A stretch of DNA of 53,890 nucleotides, taken from assembly GCA_027451225.1 (NCBI GenBank), contig DAIDJU010000134.1:1-53890 (forward strand), read 5' to 3'. Within the stretch, counting starts at the first letter, position 1. The number at the start of each line of letters is the position of its first letter. Shown in pieces: positions 19,247 through 29,942 of this stretch. The stretch comes from Acidocella sp. GTDB lineage: Bacteria; Pseudomonadota; Alphaproteobacteria; Acetobacterales; Acetobacteraceae. The notes beneath the pieces were generated by a model. That model did not search any database, was not told the DNA's origin, and was given only the letters and a program-made list of their open reading frames with translations. The translations under genes and the position numbers were made by a program.

Positions 19247-22200
19247 ACCCGTCCAAGCTTTTCATTCTCCGGCCGGTCGCGACATCGCTGCTGATGATCG
19301 CCTTCGTGCTGGTCGGGCTGGTGGCGTATAAATACCTGCCGGTCTCGGCGCTGCCGGATGTCACCTATCCCACTATCCAGGTACAGACCTTCTATCCCGG
19401 CGCCTCGCCGGAGGTGATGACCTCGGCCGTCACCGCGCCGCTGGAGCGCCAGCTCGGCCAGATGACGGGGCTGAACCAGATGTCCTCCTCCAGCTCGGCG
19501 GGGGCGTCGGTCATCACCTTGCAGTTCAACCTTTCGCTCAGTCTGGACGTGGCCGAGCAGGAGGTGCAGGCGGCCATCAACGCGGCGAATAATCTGCTGC
19601 CTTCCGATCTTCCGGCCCCGCCGGTCTATGCCAAGGTGAACCCGGCCGATGCGCCGGTGATGACGCTCGCCATCACCTCCGAGACGATGAACCTCACGGA
19701 TGTCGAGAGCATCGCGAATTCGCGGCTGGCCTCCAAGCTTTCGGAGATTCCCGGCGTCGGTCTCGTCACGGTGAGCGGCGGCAACGTGCCTTCCGTGCGC
19801 GTGGAGGTGAACCCGCAGGCGCTGGCCGCCTATGGCATTTCCATCGACAATGTCCGCACGGACATCACCAACCTCAACGTCAATTCGCCCAAGGGCAGCT
19901 TCTCCGGCCCCAAGCAGAACTACACCATCAACGCCAACGACCAGATTTCCGAAGCCAGCGAATATGAGCGGCTGGTGATCGCCTACAAGAACGGCAATCC
20001 GGTTTATCTGGGCGATGTGGCGAAGATCATCGCCGCCCCGCAGAACGCCGAGCTTGGCGCCTGGGCCAATCGCACACCCGCCATCGTGCTCAACATCCAG
20101 CGCCAGCCCAATGCCAATGTCATCGCCACGGTGGACGCCATCAAGCGCGCCTTGCCGGTGCTCACCGCCGGGTTGCCGGCGGCGATGCAGATCGCCGTGA
20201 TGAACGACGGCACCACCTCCATCCGCGCTTCGGTCTCCGATGCCGGGTTCGAGCTGGCGCTTTCCATCCTGCTGGTGGTTGCCGTCATCTTCGTGTTCCT
20301 GCGCAACCTGCGCGCCACGATCATCCCCAGCATCTCGGTGCCGGTCTCGCTCGTCGGCGCGCTGGCGTTCATGTATCTGTCCGGGTTTTCCATCGACAAT
20401 CTCTCGATCATGGCGCTGATCATCGCCACGGGCTTTGTCGTCGATGACTCCATCGTGATGATTGAGAACGTCTCGCGCTATCTGGAAATGGGCGAGACGC
20501 CCATGAACGCGGCGCTCAAGGGCGCCGGGCAGATCGGCTTCACCATCATCTCGCTCACCGTGTCGTTACTCGCGGTGCTGATCCCGCTGCTGTTCATGGG
20601 CGATGTCGTCGGGCGGCTGTTCTCCGAATTCGCGGTGACGCTGGCCTTCACCATCGTCATCTCGGCGGTGGTCTCGCTCACTTTGGTGCCGATGCTCTGC
20701 TCGCGCCTGCTGCACGCCAAGGCGGAGGAACACCCCAACCGCTTCGAACGCTGGAATGAGAGACAGTTCGAGCGCCTGCTGGCGGGTTATGGCCATGCGC
20801 TCAACTGGGTGCTGAAGCACGCGCGCGCCACGCTGGTGGTGGCCATCGGCACGCTGGTGCTGACAGTGCTGCTCTACGTGTTCATTCCCAAGGGCTTCTT
20901 CCCCGTGCAGGATACCGGCGTCATCGAGGGCTTCTCCCAGGCCACGCAGGGTACATCCTACGCCGCCATGGCCGCGCACCAGCAGGCGGTGGCCGATGCG
21001 CTGCTGAAGGACAAGGATGTCGTCAGCCTGACCTCCTATATCGGGATCGACGGCACTAACACCACGCTCAACCAGGGGCGCTTCCTCATCAACCTCAAGC
21101 CCAAGGGCGAGCGCAGCCTCTCCGCCGAGCAGATCATCCCCCGGCTGAGCCGGGAGGTGGCGGGCGTGCCGGGTGTGGCGATGTATTTCCAGCCGGTGCA
21201 GAGCCTCACGCTCAACACCACGGTCTCGCCCACGCAATACCAGGTCGCGCTGGAGGCGGCGTCCCAGGCCGATCTGCAGAAATACGTGCCGCGGCTGATG
21301 GCCAAGCTCCAGGCGCTGCCGGAGCTGACCGGCGTGGCCAGCGATCTGCAGGCGGCGGGGCAGTCGGTCTTCGTGAATATCGACCGCACCAGCGCTGCGC
21401 GCTTCGGCATTACCCCTGCCACGGTGGACGCCGCACTCTACGATTCCTTCGGTCAGCGCATCATCTCCACCATTTTCACGCAGACGGACCAGTACCGCGT
21501 GATCATGACCGTGGACCCGGCGAAGATGACCTCCGCCGCCTCGCTGGGGACGATCTACCTGCCGTCCTCCGCGTCTTCGGGCGGGCAGGTGCCGCTTTCG
21601 GCCATCGCCAGCTTCACCACCCAATCCGCGCCGCTGCTGGTCGAGCATCTGGGCCAGTTCCCCGCCACCACCATCTCCTTCAACCTCGCGCAAGGCGCGT
21701 CGCTGGGCGGGGCGGTAAAGGCCATCGAGACGGCCGAGGCCTCGCTCAACATGCCCGCCTCGATACAGACCACCTTCCTGGGTGCTGCGGCCGCGTTCCA
21801 GCACGCGCTGACCAACGAGGTGTTCCTGCTCATCGCGGCGATCATCGCCGTCTATATCGTGCTCGGCGTGCTGTATGAGAGCTTCGTCCATCCGGTGACG
21901 ATCCTCTCCACCCTGCCGTCCGCGGGCATCGGCGCGCTCATCTTCCTGTGGCTCTCGGGCGAAGGGCTGGATGTCATCGGCATCATTGGCATCGTGCTGC
22001 TGATCGGCATCGTGAAGAAGAACGCGATCATGATGATCGACTTCGCCCTGCATGCCGAGCGCAACGAGGGCAAATCGCCGAGCGATGCCATCTATGAAGC
22101 CGCGATGCTGCGCTTCCGCCCGATCCTGATGACCACGCTCGCCGCCATGTTCTCCGGCCTGCCGCTCATCTTCGGCGGCGGCATGGGCTCTGAGCTGCGC

Positions 22201-22338
22201 GCGCCGCTGGGCATGGCCATCGTTGGCGGCTTGCTGGTGAGCCAGGTGCTCACGCTGTTCACAACCCCGGTCATCTATCTGGCGTTCGACGCGCTGGCCC
22301 GGCGCTTCGGCCTGCGCCTGAACACAGCCAGCGCATGA
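19243..22338 (+). CDS. mdtB: RND efflux permease 1 (MdtB-like)
   Basis: GTG start overlapping previous stop; [75 protein letters not shown]. Confidence 0.92.
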   Translation: MNPSKLFILRPVATSLLMIAFVLVGLVAYKYLPVSALPDVTYPTIQVQTFYPGASPEVMTSAVTAPLERQLGQMTGLNQMSSSSSAGASVITLQFNLSLSLDVAEQEVQAAINAANNLLPSDLPAPPVYAKVNPADAPVMTLAITSETMNLTDVESIANSRLASKLSEIPGVGLVTVSGGNVPSVRVEVNPQALAAYGISIDNVRTDITNLNVNSPKGSFSGPKQNYTINANDQISEASEYERLVIAYKNGNPVYLGDVAKIIAAPQNAELGAWANRTPAIVLNIQRQPNANVIATVDAIKRALPVLTAGLPAAMQIAVMNDGTTSIRASVSDAGFELALSILLVVAVIFVFLRNLRATIIPSISVPVSLVGALAFMYLSGFSIDNLSIMALIIATGFVVDDSIVMIENVSRYLEMGETPMNAALKGAGQIGFTIISLTVSLLAVLIPLLFMGDVVGRLFSEFAVTLAFTIVISAVVSLTLVPMLCSRLLHAKAEEHPNRFERWNERQFERLLAGYGHALNWVLKHARATLVVAIGTLVLTVLLYVFIPKGFFPVQDTGVIEGFSQATQGTSYAAMAAHQQAVADALLKDKDVVSLTSYIGIDGTNTTLNQGRFLINLKPKGERSLSAEQIIPRLSREVAGVPGVAMYFQPVQSLTLNTTVSPTQYQVALEAASQADLQKYVPRLMAKLQALPELTGVASDLQAAGQSVFVNIDRTSAARFGITPATVDAALYDSFGQRIISTIFTQTDQYRVIMTVDPAKMTSAASLGTIYLPSSASSGGQVPLSAIASFTTQSAPLLVEHLGQFPATTISFNLAQGASLGGAVKAIETAEASLNMPASIQTTFLGAAAAFQHALTNEVFLLIAAIIAVYIVLGVLYESFVHPVTILSTLPSAGIGALIFLWLSGEGLDVIGIIGIVLLIGIVKKNAIMMIDFALHAERNEGKSPSDAIYEAAMLRFRPILMTTLAAMFSGLPLIFGGGMGSELRAPLGMAIVGGLLVSQVLTLFTTPVIYLAFDALARRFGLRLNTASA

Positions 22339-25300
22339 ACATCCCCGGCATCTTCATCCGCCGCCCGGTGGCGACGATCCTGCTCACCATCGGGATCGCG
22401 CTGTCGGGCATTCTTGGCTTCCTGAAGATGCCGGTGGCGCCTCTGCCGCAGATCGCCTTTCCCACCATCCAGGTGCAGGCCAATATGGCGGGCGCCAGCC
22501 CGGAGACCATGGCCGCCACGGTGGCCGAGCCGCTGGAGCGGCATTTGGGCACCATCGCCGATGTTACCGAGATGACCTCGCAATCGGGCATCGGCACCAC
22601 GCGCATCACGCTGCAATTCGGGCTGAACCGCGACATCAACGGCGCGGCGCGCGATGTGGAAGCCGCGATCCAGGCGGCGCGGGCGGATTTGCCGACAACG
22701 CTGCGCGCCAATCCCAGTTACGAGAAGTTCAACCCGGCGGATATGCCGATCATGGTGCTGGCTCTGACCTCGGACACGCTGACCCCCGGCCAGCTCTACG
22801 ACTCAGCCGATACCGTGCTGGAACAGCAATTCTCGCAGATCGACGGTGTGGGCGAAGTGGAGCTGGGCGGCTCGGCGCTGCCCGCCGTGCGCGTGGAGCT
22901 GCAGCCCGGGCCGCTGGCCAAATACGGCATCGGGCTGGAGGACGTGCGCGCCGCCCTCGCTGCCGCGAACGCCGATTCGCCGAAGGGCTATTTCGACGCC
23001 GGCTCCACCCGCTACCAGCTCTACACCAACGATCAGGCCAAGCTCGCCTCGCAATATCGCGACCTTGTCGTTGCCTACCGCGACGGCCAGGCCGTGCGGC
23101 TGAGCGATGTCGCGGAGGTCGATAATTCCGTCGAGAATCTGCAGAATGCGGGGTTCTATAACGGCAAAAGGGCGGTGCTGGTCATCATCCATCCGAGCCC
23201 GACGGCCAATGTCATCCGCACGGTGGATCAGATCAAAGCCATGTTGCCGCAGCTGCGCGCCGTCCTGCCGCCCGCCATCAATTTCGGCGTCTCGCTGGAC
23301 CGCTCGCAATCCATCCGCGCGGCGCTGGACGATACCGAGCGCACATTGTTCATCGCCGTGCTGCTGGTGGTGGGGGTGGTGTTCGTCTTCCTGCGTTCGC
23401 CGCGCGCCACGCTCATCCCGGGCCTTGCCGTGCCCATCTCCATCATCGGCACGTTCGGGCCGATGTATCTGCTGGGCTTCTCGGTGGATAATCTTTCCCT
23501 CATGGCGCTCACCATCGCCACCGGCTTTGTGGTGGACGACGCGGTGGTGGTGACGGAAAACACCATGCGCCATCTGGAGGAGGGGATGGACCCGCTGAAC
23601 GCCGCCCTGCGCGGCGGGGCGGAGGTGGGGTTCACCGTGCTCTCGATGAGCGCCTCGCTGATCGCGGTGTTCCTGCCGATCCTGATGATGCCCGGCCTGC
23701 TCGGCAAGTTGTTCCAGGAATTCGCCGAGACGCTCTCTCTCACCATCGTCATCTCTCTGCTGGTCTCGCTCACCACCACGCCGATGCTCTGCGCCCTGCT
23801 GCTGCGCCCCGAGGCCGCGAAATCCGAGGGCCGTTTCCTCATGGCGCTGGAACGCGGGTTCGACGCCACCCGCGCGGCCTATGAGCGCTCCCTGCGCTGG
23901 GCGCTGGACCATGCCAAGCTGGTTGGCTTCGGGCTGATCCTCACCGTGGTGCTGAACGTGGTGTTGTTCGTGGTGGTGCCCAAGGGCTTCTTCCCCGAGC
24001 AGGATACGGGGATGATCATGGGCCAGGTGCAGGCCGACCAGTCCACCTCCTTCGCGGCGATGAAGAAGAAGCTGCTGCAATTGCAGACCATCGTGCAGGA
24101 TGATCCGGGGGTGGAAGCGGTCGCGGGCTTCACCGGCGGGCGCACCACCAACACCGCCATGCTGTTCATCACGCTTAAGCCGCTGGCGCAGCGCCATGCC
24201 TCCGCCACGCAGATCGTGGCCCGGCTGCGCGGCCCCCTGGCGCGCGTGGCGGGGGCTTCCACCTTTCTCGTTCCGGCGCAGGATCTGCGCGTCGGCGGGC
24301 GGCAGAGCAATGCCGAATACCAGTACACGCTGCAAAGCGACAACGCGCAGGATCTTTACGCCTGGGTGCCGAAGATCGTGGCGGCGCTGAAGCAGGACAA
24401 GCAGCTGGTGGACGTGAATTCCGACATGCAGCAGGGCGGGCTGGAGACGGACATCCACATCAACCGCCCCGTGGCGGCGCGCTATAACATCACCCCCAGC
24501 GAGATCGACAACACGCTCTACGACGCTTTCGGCCAGCGCAATGTCTCCACTATCTATAACGAGCTGAACCAGTACGAGGTGGTGATGGAGCTGGCGCCGA
24601 AATACCAGCAGACGCCCTCCGATCTCTCGCGCATCTACATCAGCACCTCGGGCGGCAAGGCGAGCGGCACCTCCTCCAGCCAGCTTGCCACCGGCGCGGT
24701 GGTGGCTGACACCAAGACGACCAACACCACCTCCACCGTGGCGCTGGACTCCGCGACCAACGCGGCCATCAACTCGGTGGCCACCAGCAGCGGCGGCGGC
24801 GCTTCGGCGGGCGCGGCGGTGAGCACCAGCAGCGAGACGATGGTGCCGCTCTCGGCGGTCGCCACCATCGCCCCCGGCACCACGCCCATCGCGGTCAATC
24901 ACCAGAGCGGGCGCGTGGCCGCCACCATCTCCTTCTCGCTGCCGCAGGGCGTGGCGCTGGGCGTCGCGGCTCAGAGCATCGAGAGCACCATGGCCAAGCT
25001 CGACGTGCCGCTGACCATCACCGGCAGCTTCGCGGGCACCGCCGCGGCGTTCCAGTCCTCCTCGTCCTCCGAGCCGCTGCTCATCCTGGCGGCCATCGCG
25101 GCGGTCTATATCGTGCTTGGCATATTGTATGAGAGCACGGTGCATCCCATCACCATTCTCTCCACCATTCCCTCGGCCGGGGTGGGGGCCACGCTGTTCC
25201 TGCTCATCCTCAACACCCCGCTCACCATTATCGCGCTGATCGGCATCATCCTGCTCATCGGCATCGTGAAGAAGAACGCGATCCTGATGATCGACTTCGC

Positions 25301-25619
25301 CATCCAGCTTGAGCGCGGGGAGGGGCTGACGCCCGAGGAAGCCATTTTCCGCGCGGCCAGCCTGCGCCTGCGGCCCATCCTGATGACCACCTTCGCCGCC
25401 ATTCTCGGCGCGCTGCCGCTGGCCATCGCATTGGGGCAGGGGGCCAGTTTGCGCCAGCCGCTGGGGTTGACCATCATCGGCGGGCTGGTCGTCAGCCAGG
25501 GGCTGACGCTCTACACCACTCCGGTGGTGTATCTGTGGCTGGAGAGGCTGGCCACCAGGCTGCGCGGCGGACAGGACAAAGCGGCCCCGCGCAAGGGCAG
25601 TATCGTGGAGGCGTTATGA
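22335..25619 (+). CDS. mdtC: RND efflux permease 2 (MdtC-like), with low-complexity insertion
   Basis: ATG overlaps previous stop; [75 protein letters not shown]. Confidence 0.92.
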   Translation: MNIPGIFIRRPVATILLTIGIALSGILGFLKMPVAPLPQIAFPTIQVQANMAGASPETMAATVAEPLERHLGTIADVTEMTSQSGIGTTRITLQFGLNRDINGAARDVEAAIQAARADLPTTLRANPSYEKFNPADMPIMVLALTSDTLTPGQLYDSADTVLEQQFSQIDGVGEVELGGSALPAVRVELQPGPLAKYGIGLEDVRAALAAANADSPKGYFDAGSTRYQLYTNDQAKLASQYRDLVVAYRDGQAVRLSDVAEVDNSVENLQNAGFYNGKRAVLVIIHPSPTANVIRTVDQIKAMLPQLRAVLPPAINFGVSLDRSQSIRAALDDTERTLFIAVLLVVGVVFVFLRSPRATLIPGLAVPISIIGTFGPMYLLGFSVDNLSLMALTIATGFVVDDAVVVTENTMRHLEEGMDPLNAALRGGAEVGFTVLSMSASLIAVFLPILMMPGLLGKLFQEFAETLSLTIVISLLVSLTTTPMLCALLLRPEAAKSEGRFLMALERGFDATRAAYERSLRWALDHAKLVGFGLILTVVLNVVLFVVVPKGFFPEQDTGMIMGQVQADQSTSFAAMKKKLLQLQTIVQDDPGVEAVAGFTGGRTTNTAMLFITLKPLAQRHASATQIVARLRGPLARVAGASTFLVPAQDLRVGGRQSNAEYQYTLQSDNAQDLYAWVPKIVAALKQDKQLVDVNSDMQQGGLETDIHINRPVAARYNITPSEIDNTLYDAFGQRNVSTIYNELNQYEVVMELAPKYQQTPSDLSRIYISTSGGKASGTSSSQLATGAVVADTKTTNTTSTVALDSATNAAINSVATSSGGGASAGAAVSTSSETMVPLSAVATIAPGTTPIAVNHQSGRVAATISFSLPQGVALGVAAQSIESTMAKLDVPLTITGSFAGTAAAFQSSSSSEPLLILAAIAAVYIVLGILYESTVHPITILSTIPSAGVGATLFLLILNTPLTIIALIGIILLIGIVKKNAILMIDFAIQLERGEGLTPEEAIFRAASLRLRPILMTTFAAILGALPLAIALGQGASLRQPLGLTIIGGLVVSQGLTLYTTPVVYLWLERLATRLRGGQDKAAPRKGSIVEAL

Positions 25620-27040
25620 AGCGGTTGAGCGCGCTGGGGGGCATGCTGGCCCTGACCAGCTGCATGGTGGGGCCTGATTATCACAAACCGGTGCTGAAAC
25701 TGCCCACCGCCTACAAGACCGCCCCCGGCTGGGTGGCGGCCAAACCGGCCGATGGCACACCCAAGGGGGCGTGGTGGACCGTGTTCAACGACCCCGTGTT
25801 GAACCAGCTTGAGCCGCAGGTGGCGGTGAACAACGCCACGCTGAAGGCGGATTACTTCGCCTACCAGCAGGCGGTGCAGATCGTGCAGGCCGAGCGCGGC
25901 AGCCTCTTCCCCAGCTTCGGCCTCACCGGTAGCGCCACGCGCCAATCGGGCTCCAGCGGTGTTGGTCCCAGCACCTCCGGCACGTTCGAGGGCAGCGCCT
26001 CCTGGACCGTCGATATCTGGGGCAAGATCCGCCGGCAGGTGCAGGGCGATGTCGCGGCAGCACAGGTGAGTGCCGCCGACCTCGCCAACGCCACGCTCAG
26101 CTCACAGGCGGAGTTGGCCACCGATTACGTTGACCTGCGCGCCTCGGATGCCGCCATCGCTTTGTACCAGCAAACGGTTGCCGCCTATCAGCGTAGCCTG
26201 CAGATCGTGCAGAACCAGGTGACGGCAGGCACGGCAGCACCCTCCGACCTTATTACCGCCCGCACCGAGCTTGAGGGCGCGCAGGCTTCGCTGATCAACG
26301 CGGGAGCGGCGCGGGCGCAGTATGAGCACGCCATAGCGGTGCTGACAGGGCGGCCTCCGGTGGAGCTGTCTATTCCCGCGGGCGGGCAGATCGCCAATGT
26401 GCCGCTCACCCCGCCCGGCCTGCCGAGCACGCTGCTGGAGCGCCGCCCGGACATCGCCGCCGCCGAGCGGAGCATGGCCGAGGAGAACGCGCTGATCGGC
26501 GTGCAGGTGGGGGCTTATTACCCGGATATCAGCCTTTCCGCCGTGGGCGGTTACGCGGCCAACCCCATTACCGGGATGTTCGACACCTCCAGCGCCTTGT
26601 GGTCGCTGGGGGCGGATGTCTCCGAGACGGTGTTCGAGGGCGGCATCCGCTCGTCGGACGTGAAGGCCGCCGAATACGCCTATGACCAGAGCATCGAGAC
26701 CTACCGCCAGACCGTGCTGAACGCGTTTCAGGCCGTGGAGAACGACCTCTCCAACCTGACGATCTACGCGCAGCAGGCGGTGGTGCAGGATCAGGCCGTG
26801 GCCGATGCCAGCCGCGCCGTGGAAATCGCGCTCAACGAATACCAGGCCGGCACCGTGGCTTACACCACCGTGGTGCAGGAGCAGGTGATCCTGCTGCAGG
26901 ACCAGCAGAGCCAGCTTTCCATCCAGCAGAGCCGGCTGCTGGCCAGCGTGGCGCTGTTTCAGGACCTTGGCGGCGGCTTCTCGGCCGCCGACATCCCGAG
27001 CGCAGGCCAGATCCAGGCGAAATTGCCATTTGCACCATGA
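25616..27040 (+). CDS. NodT/TolC-family outer membrane efflux lipoprotein
   Basis: Overlaps permease 2 stop; lipobox LALTSCMVGPDYHKP; ERRPDIAAAERSMAEENALIGVQVGAYYPDISLSAVGGY. Confidence 0.93.
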   Translation: MKRLSALGGMLALTSCMVGPDYHKPVLKLPTAYKTAPGWVAAKPADGTPKGAWWTVFNDPVLNQLEPQVAVNNATLKADYFAYQQAVQIVQAERGSLFPSFGLTGSATRQSGSSGVGPSTSGTFEGSASWTVDIWGKIRRQVQGDVAAAQVSAADLANATLSSQAELATDYVDLRASDAAIALYQQTVAAYQRSLQIVQNQVTAGTAAPSDLITARTELEGAQASLINAGAARAQYEHAIAVLTGRPPVELSIPAGGQIANVPLTPPGLPSTLLERRPDIAAAERSMAEENALIGVQVGAYYPDISLSAVGGYAANPITGMFDTSSALWSLGADVSETVFEGGIRSSDVKAAEYAYDQSIETYRQTVLNAFQAVENDLSNLTIYAQQAVVQDQAVADASRAVEIALNEYQAGTVAYTTVVQEQVILLQDQQSQLSIQQSRLLASVALFQDLGGGFSAADIPSAGQIQAKLPFAP

Positions 27041-27205
27041 TTATGTTTGCGATTTGTTCAAGAAAGGCTTAAGGCTGGCGCACGGCGCTTTTCGTTATCT
27101 GTAGTTGCGTGCTTTCCCTGCTTTGGCAGTTCGGCCCCCACCCCTGACAACTGAAGAGTTTTTTGCCCGCATGTTGCGGGACGCTGTTTGTTAAGGAGAT
27201 GCGAT

Positions 27206-27412
27206 ATGGCATCAGGTACTGTGAAATGGTTCAACGCCACCAAGGGCTACGGCTTCATTCAGCCGGATGACGGCTCCAAGGATGTGTTCGTGCACATCTC
27301 GGCTGTCGAGCGCGCGAATCTCGGCTCGCTGAACGAAGGCCAGAAGCTTCAGTACGAAGCCAAGCCCGGCCAGCAGGGCAAGGTCTCTGCGGAGAACCTG
27401 AAGGCCATCTAA
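27206..27412 (+). CDS. cspA: cold-shock protein
   Basis: MASGTVKWFNATKGYGFIQPDDGSKDVFVHISAVERA (RNP1/RNP2); upstream AAGGAG. Confidence 0.96.
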   Translation: MASGTVKWFNATKGYGFIQPDDGSKDVFVHISAVERANLGSLNEGQKLQYEAKPGQQGKVSAENLKAI

Positions 27413-27430
27413 GGCTTTCACCGGTTACGG

Positions 27431-27464
27431 AAAGGGCGGTGCGGTAACGCGCCGCCCTTTTTTG
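27431..27464 (+). terminator. rho-independent terminator after cspA
   Basis: AAGGGCGGTGCG-gtaa-CGCGCCGCCCTTTTTT: imperfect GC stem followed by T run. Confidence 0.75.
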
Positions 27465-27553
27465 CGCCCGGTTGCTTGCGCGGGGGCGCGAACTATGAGG
27501 AAAACAACGCGCGCCGGCGCTGTAACGCTTTGGCTTCATAACGGACGACGCAT

Positions 27554-27997
27554 ATGCCGTATTCGCTGCTTTACGTTAGCAGGACTTTGCTGAAATTCCC
27601 CGCCGGAACCGCAGAGGTGGAGCATATCGTTGCCGTCTCGCAGGCGCGTAACGCCGGGCTGGATGTTACGGGCGCCCTGATCGCCACCCCCGCTTATTTT
27701 GCCCAGGTGCTGGAAGGCCCGCAGCCCGCCGTGGCCGAGCTGATGCGCAGCATCATGCGCGACCCGCGCCATACCGAAATCGAGATTTTGACCGAGGGCG
27801 AGACGCCCGAGCGCCGCTTCGCCAGTTGGTCGATGGCCTATTCCGGCTACGCCACTTACGTGGATGACTATATCGAGCCGTTTTTCGCCTCGGCCGCCCC
27901 AGCCCAGGCGGGGCGGCTAAGGCAGCGCCTGATCCGGCTGATGCTGGAATTCACACGCCAAGACCCCGGTATGAAGCCAGAGCCAACCCGGCTATAG
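27554..27997 (+). CDS. BLUF-domain (blue light using FAD) photoreceptor protein
   Basis: LLYVSRT (Tyr), SQARNAGLDVTGALI (Asn), YFAQVLEG (Gln), FASWSMAYSG (Trp/Met): all characteristic BLUF residues. Confidence 0.88.
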   Translation: MPYSLLYVSRTLLKFPAGTAEVEHIVAVSQARNAGLDVTGALIATPAYFAQVLEGPQPAVAELMRSIMRDPRHTEIEILTEGETPERRFASWSMAYSGYATYVDDYIEPFFASAAPAQAGRLRQRLIRLMLEFTRQDPGMKPEPTRL

Positions 27998-28027
27998 CCA
28001 GGGCATGATTCTTCTCGGTACCCGCTC

Positions 28028-29305
28028 ATGACCCCCGCCGGACAACTCGCCGCCGCCATCGACCTTCTCGGTCTCATCGAGGCCGATCCGCGCCCAGCCG
28101 ACGCCGTGGCCAACCATTTCTTCCGCACCCGCCGCTTTATCGGCGGGGGAGACAGGCGCGCCATCAGCACGCTCGTCTGGGGCGTGCTGCGCGCGCGGCG
28201 GCATCTGGGCTGGTGGCTGCAAAAGCTGCATGCGCCGGAAACCCCGCGCCTGCTGCTCGCCACCCAGGCCCTGTTCTCGGGCCAGACGGCGCATAAGATC
28301 GCGCTGGCCTTCAGCGCCGGGCGCTACGGTCCGCCGCCGCTGGAGGCCGGGGAAAGCGCCGTGATCGATCGCCTTGCCGGGCACACGCTGGAACACCCCG
28401 AGATGCCCGAGGCGGTGAAATACGAGATCCCCGACTGGATTCTGCCTAAGCTGAAGGCCCAGTTCGGCCCCGCTCTGGCGGGCGAGATGGCCGCGATGAA
28501 CGAGCCCGCCTCGCTGGATCTGCGCGTGAACATACTGAAGACCACGCGTGAGGCGGCCATCGCCGCCCTGGCGCGTGAGGGGCTGCGGGCCGAACCCACC
28601 GCCTATTCCCCCTGGGGGTTGCGCCTGGCCAACCGCCAATCCGTCACGCAGGGCAAATCCTTCCAGGAGGGGCTGGTGGAAATCCAGGACGAGGGCAGCC
28701 AGCTCATCGCCCTGGCCGTGGACGCCCAGCCGGGGATGCGCGTGGTGGATTACTGCGCCGGGGCGGGCGGCAAGACGCTGGCCATCGCCATGACCATGGA
28801 GAACAAGGGGCATATCGTCGCCTGCGATGTCTCCGTTCCGCGCCTGGAAGGGGCGATCAAGCGCCTGCGCCGCGCCGGGGTACATAACGCCGAGCGGCAT
28901 TTGCTGGAGCCCGGCGATAAGTGGCTGAAGCGACAGGGCCAGAAATTCGACCGCGTGCTGGTGGACGCCCCCTGTTCCGGCACCGGCACCTGGCGGCGCA
29001 ACCCCGATGCCCGCACCCGCCTGAGCGAGACGGACCTCGCCGAACTCACCCAGAAACAGGCGATGATTCTGGATCAGGCGCAAAAATTGGTGAAGCCGGG
29101 CGGAAAACTTGTTTACGCCACCTGCTCCGTGCTCAATGATGAGAACGAAGCACAGGTGGAGGCCTTCCTGACCCGCTACCCGATGTTCGAGCGTCTGCCC
29201 ATCGAGGCTCCGGCGGCCCTGCGCGGCCCCGCGTTGAGTCTGTCCCCCCGCGTGCATGGCACGGATGGCTTCTTCGCCGCCGTGCTCCTCCGGCGCGAGA
29301 CGTGA
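28028..29305 (+). CDS. rsmB: 16S rRNA m5C methyltransferase, RsmB/NOL1-NOP2-Sun family
   Basis: VVDYCAGAGGKTLAIAMTM, VLVDAPCSGTGTWRRNPD, LVYATCSVLNDENEAQVEAFL. Confidence 0.9.
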   Translation: MTPAGQLAAAIDLLGLIEADPRPADAVANHFFRTRRFIGGGDRRAISTLVWGVLRARRHLGWWLQKLHAPETPRLLLATQALFSGQTAHKIALAFSAGRYGPPPLEAGESAVIDRLAGHTLEHPEMPEAVKYEIPDWILPKLKAQFGPALAGEMAAMNEPASLDLRVNILKTTREAAIAALAREGLRAEPTAYSPWGLRLANRQSVTQGKSFQEGLVEIQDEGSQLIALAVDAQPGMRVVDYCAGAGGKTLAIAMTMENKGHIVACDVSVPRLEGAIKRLRRAGVHNAERHLLEPGDKWLKRQGQKFDRVLVDAPCSGTGTWRRNPDARTRLSETDLAELTQKQAMILDQAQKLVKPGGKLVYATCSVLNDENEAQVEAFLTRYPMFERLPIEAPAALRGPALSLSPRVHGTDGFFAAVLLRRET

Positions 29306-29835
29306 TCTCGCTGCGCCGCGCCCGTCTGGCTGACGCCCCCGGCATTGCCGCGGTTCACGTCGCCACGTGGCGCAGCGCCTATGCGAGCATTTTGTCCGAA
29401 GAATATCTGGCGGCGCTCTCCATCTCGCGCCTCGCGCGGCAATATGAGCATCTCATCCGCCTGGGCTTTGGCGTGCACGTGGCTGCCAGCTACAACGCGC
29501 CGGGCGAGCCGCCGGTGCTGGGCTTCGCCACCGCCGGGCGTGGGCGCGACACGAGCCTGGGCGAAGGCGAGGTGGAGATGCTCTACGTGCTGGATGATTA
29601 CCGCGACCGAGGCCTGGGCGGGCAATTGCTGCGCGTCTCGGCCAAATATCTGGCCCAGATGGGCTGCCGCTCGGCCTATGCCTGGGTGCTGCGGGACAAC
29701 CCCTCCCGCTATTTCTACCAGCGCCTGGGGGGCAAGTGCATCGCGGCGGGGATGACACAGGTGGCCGGAGAAGACATCCCGCAGACCGCTTATGCCTGGG
29801 ATCCGCTGACGACTCTCTTGGACGTGACGGCTTGA
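29302..29835 (+). CDS. GNAT family N-acetyltransferase
   Basis: GTG start overlapping rsmB stop; EGEVEMLYVLDDYRDRGLGGQLLRVSAKYL, WVLRDNPSRYFYQRLGGK. Confidence 0.88.
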   Translation: MISLRRARLADAPGIAAVHVATWRSAYASILSEEYLAALSISRLARQYEHLIRLGFGVHVAASYNAPGEPPVLGFATAGRGRDTSLGEGEVEMLYVLDDYRDRGLGGQLLRVSAKYLAQMGCRSAYAWVLRDNPSRYFYQRLGGKCIAAGMTQVAGEDIPQTAYAWDPLTTLLDVTA

Positions 29836-29840
29836 TGCGT

Positions 29841-29867
29841 GCGCATTCATCTCTTGGATGAATGCGC
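29841..29867. repeat. intergenic hairpin between GNAT and guaA
   Basis: GCGCATTCAT-ctcttgg-ATGAATGCGC: perfect 10-bp stem. Confidence 0.7.
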
Positions 29868-29884
29868 GAATGTTGTATTTTGGC

Positions 29885-29931
29885 GAGCAACTTTATCCGA
29901 CCAAATGGTTCCATTTGGCCGGATGTTGCTC
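29885..29931. repeat. 47-nt palindromic element immediately upstream of guaA
   Basis: GAGCAAC-ttt-ATCCG-a-CCAAATGG-tt-CCATTTGG-c-CGGAT-GTTGCTC: three nested complementary arm pairs. Confidence 0.75.
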
Positions 29932-29942
29932 TAGGTGAGCGC

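Noticed and set aside
22803-25145. 780-aa minus-strand ORF
   Set aside because: Antisense shadow of the second RND permease, low-complexity His/Arg/Gly composition
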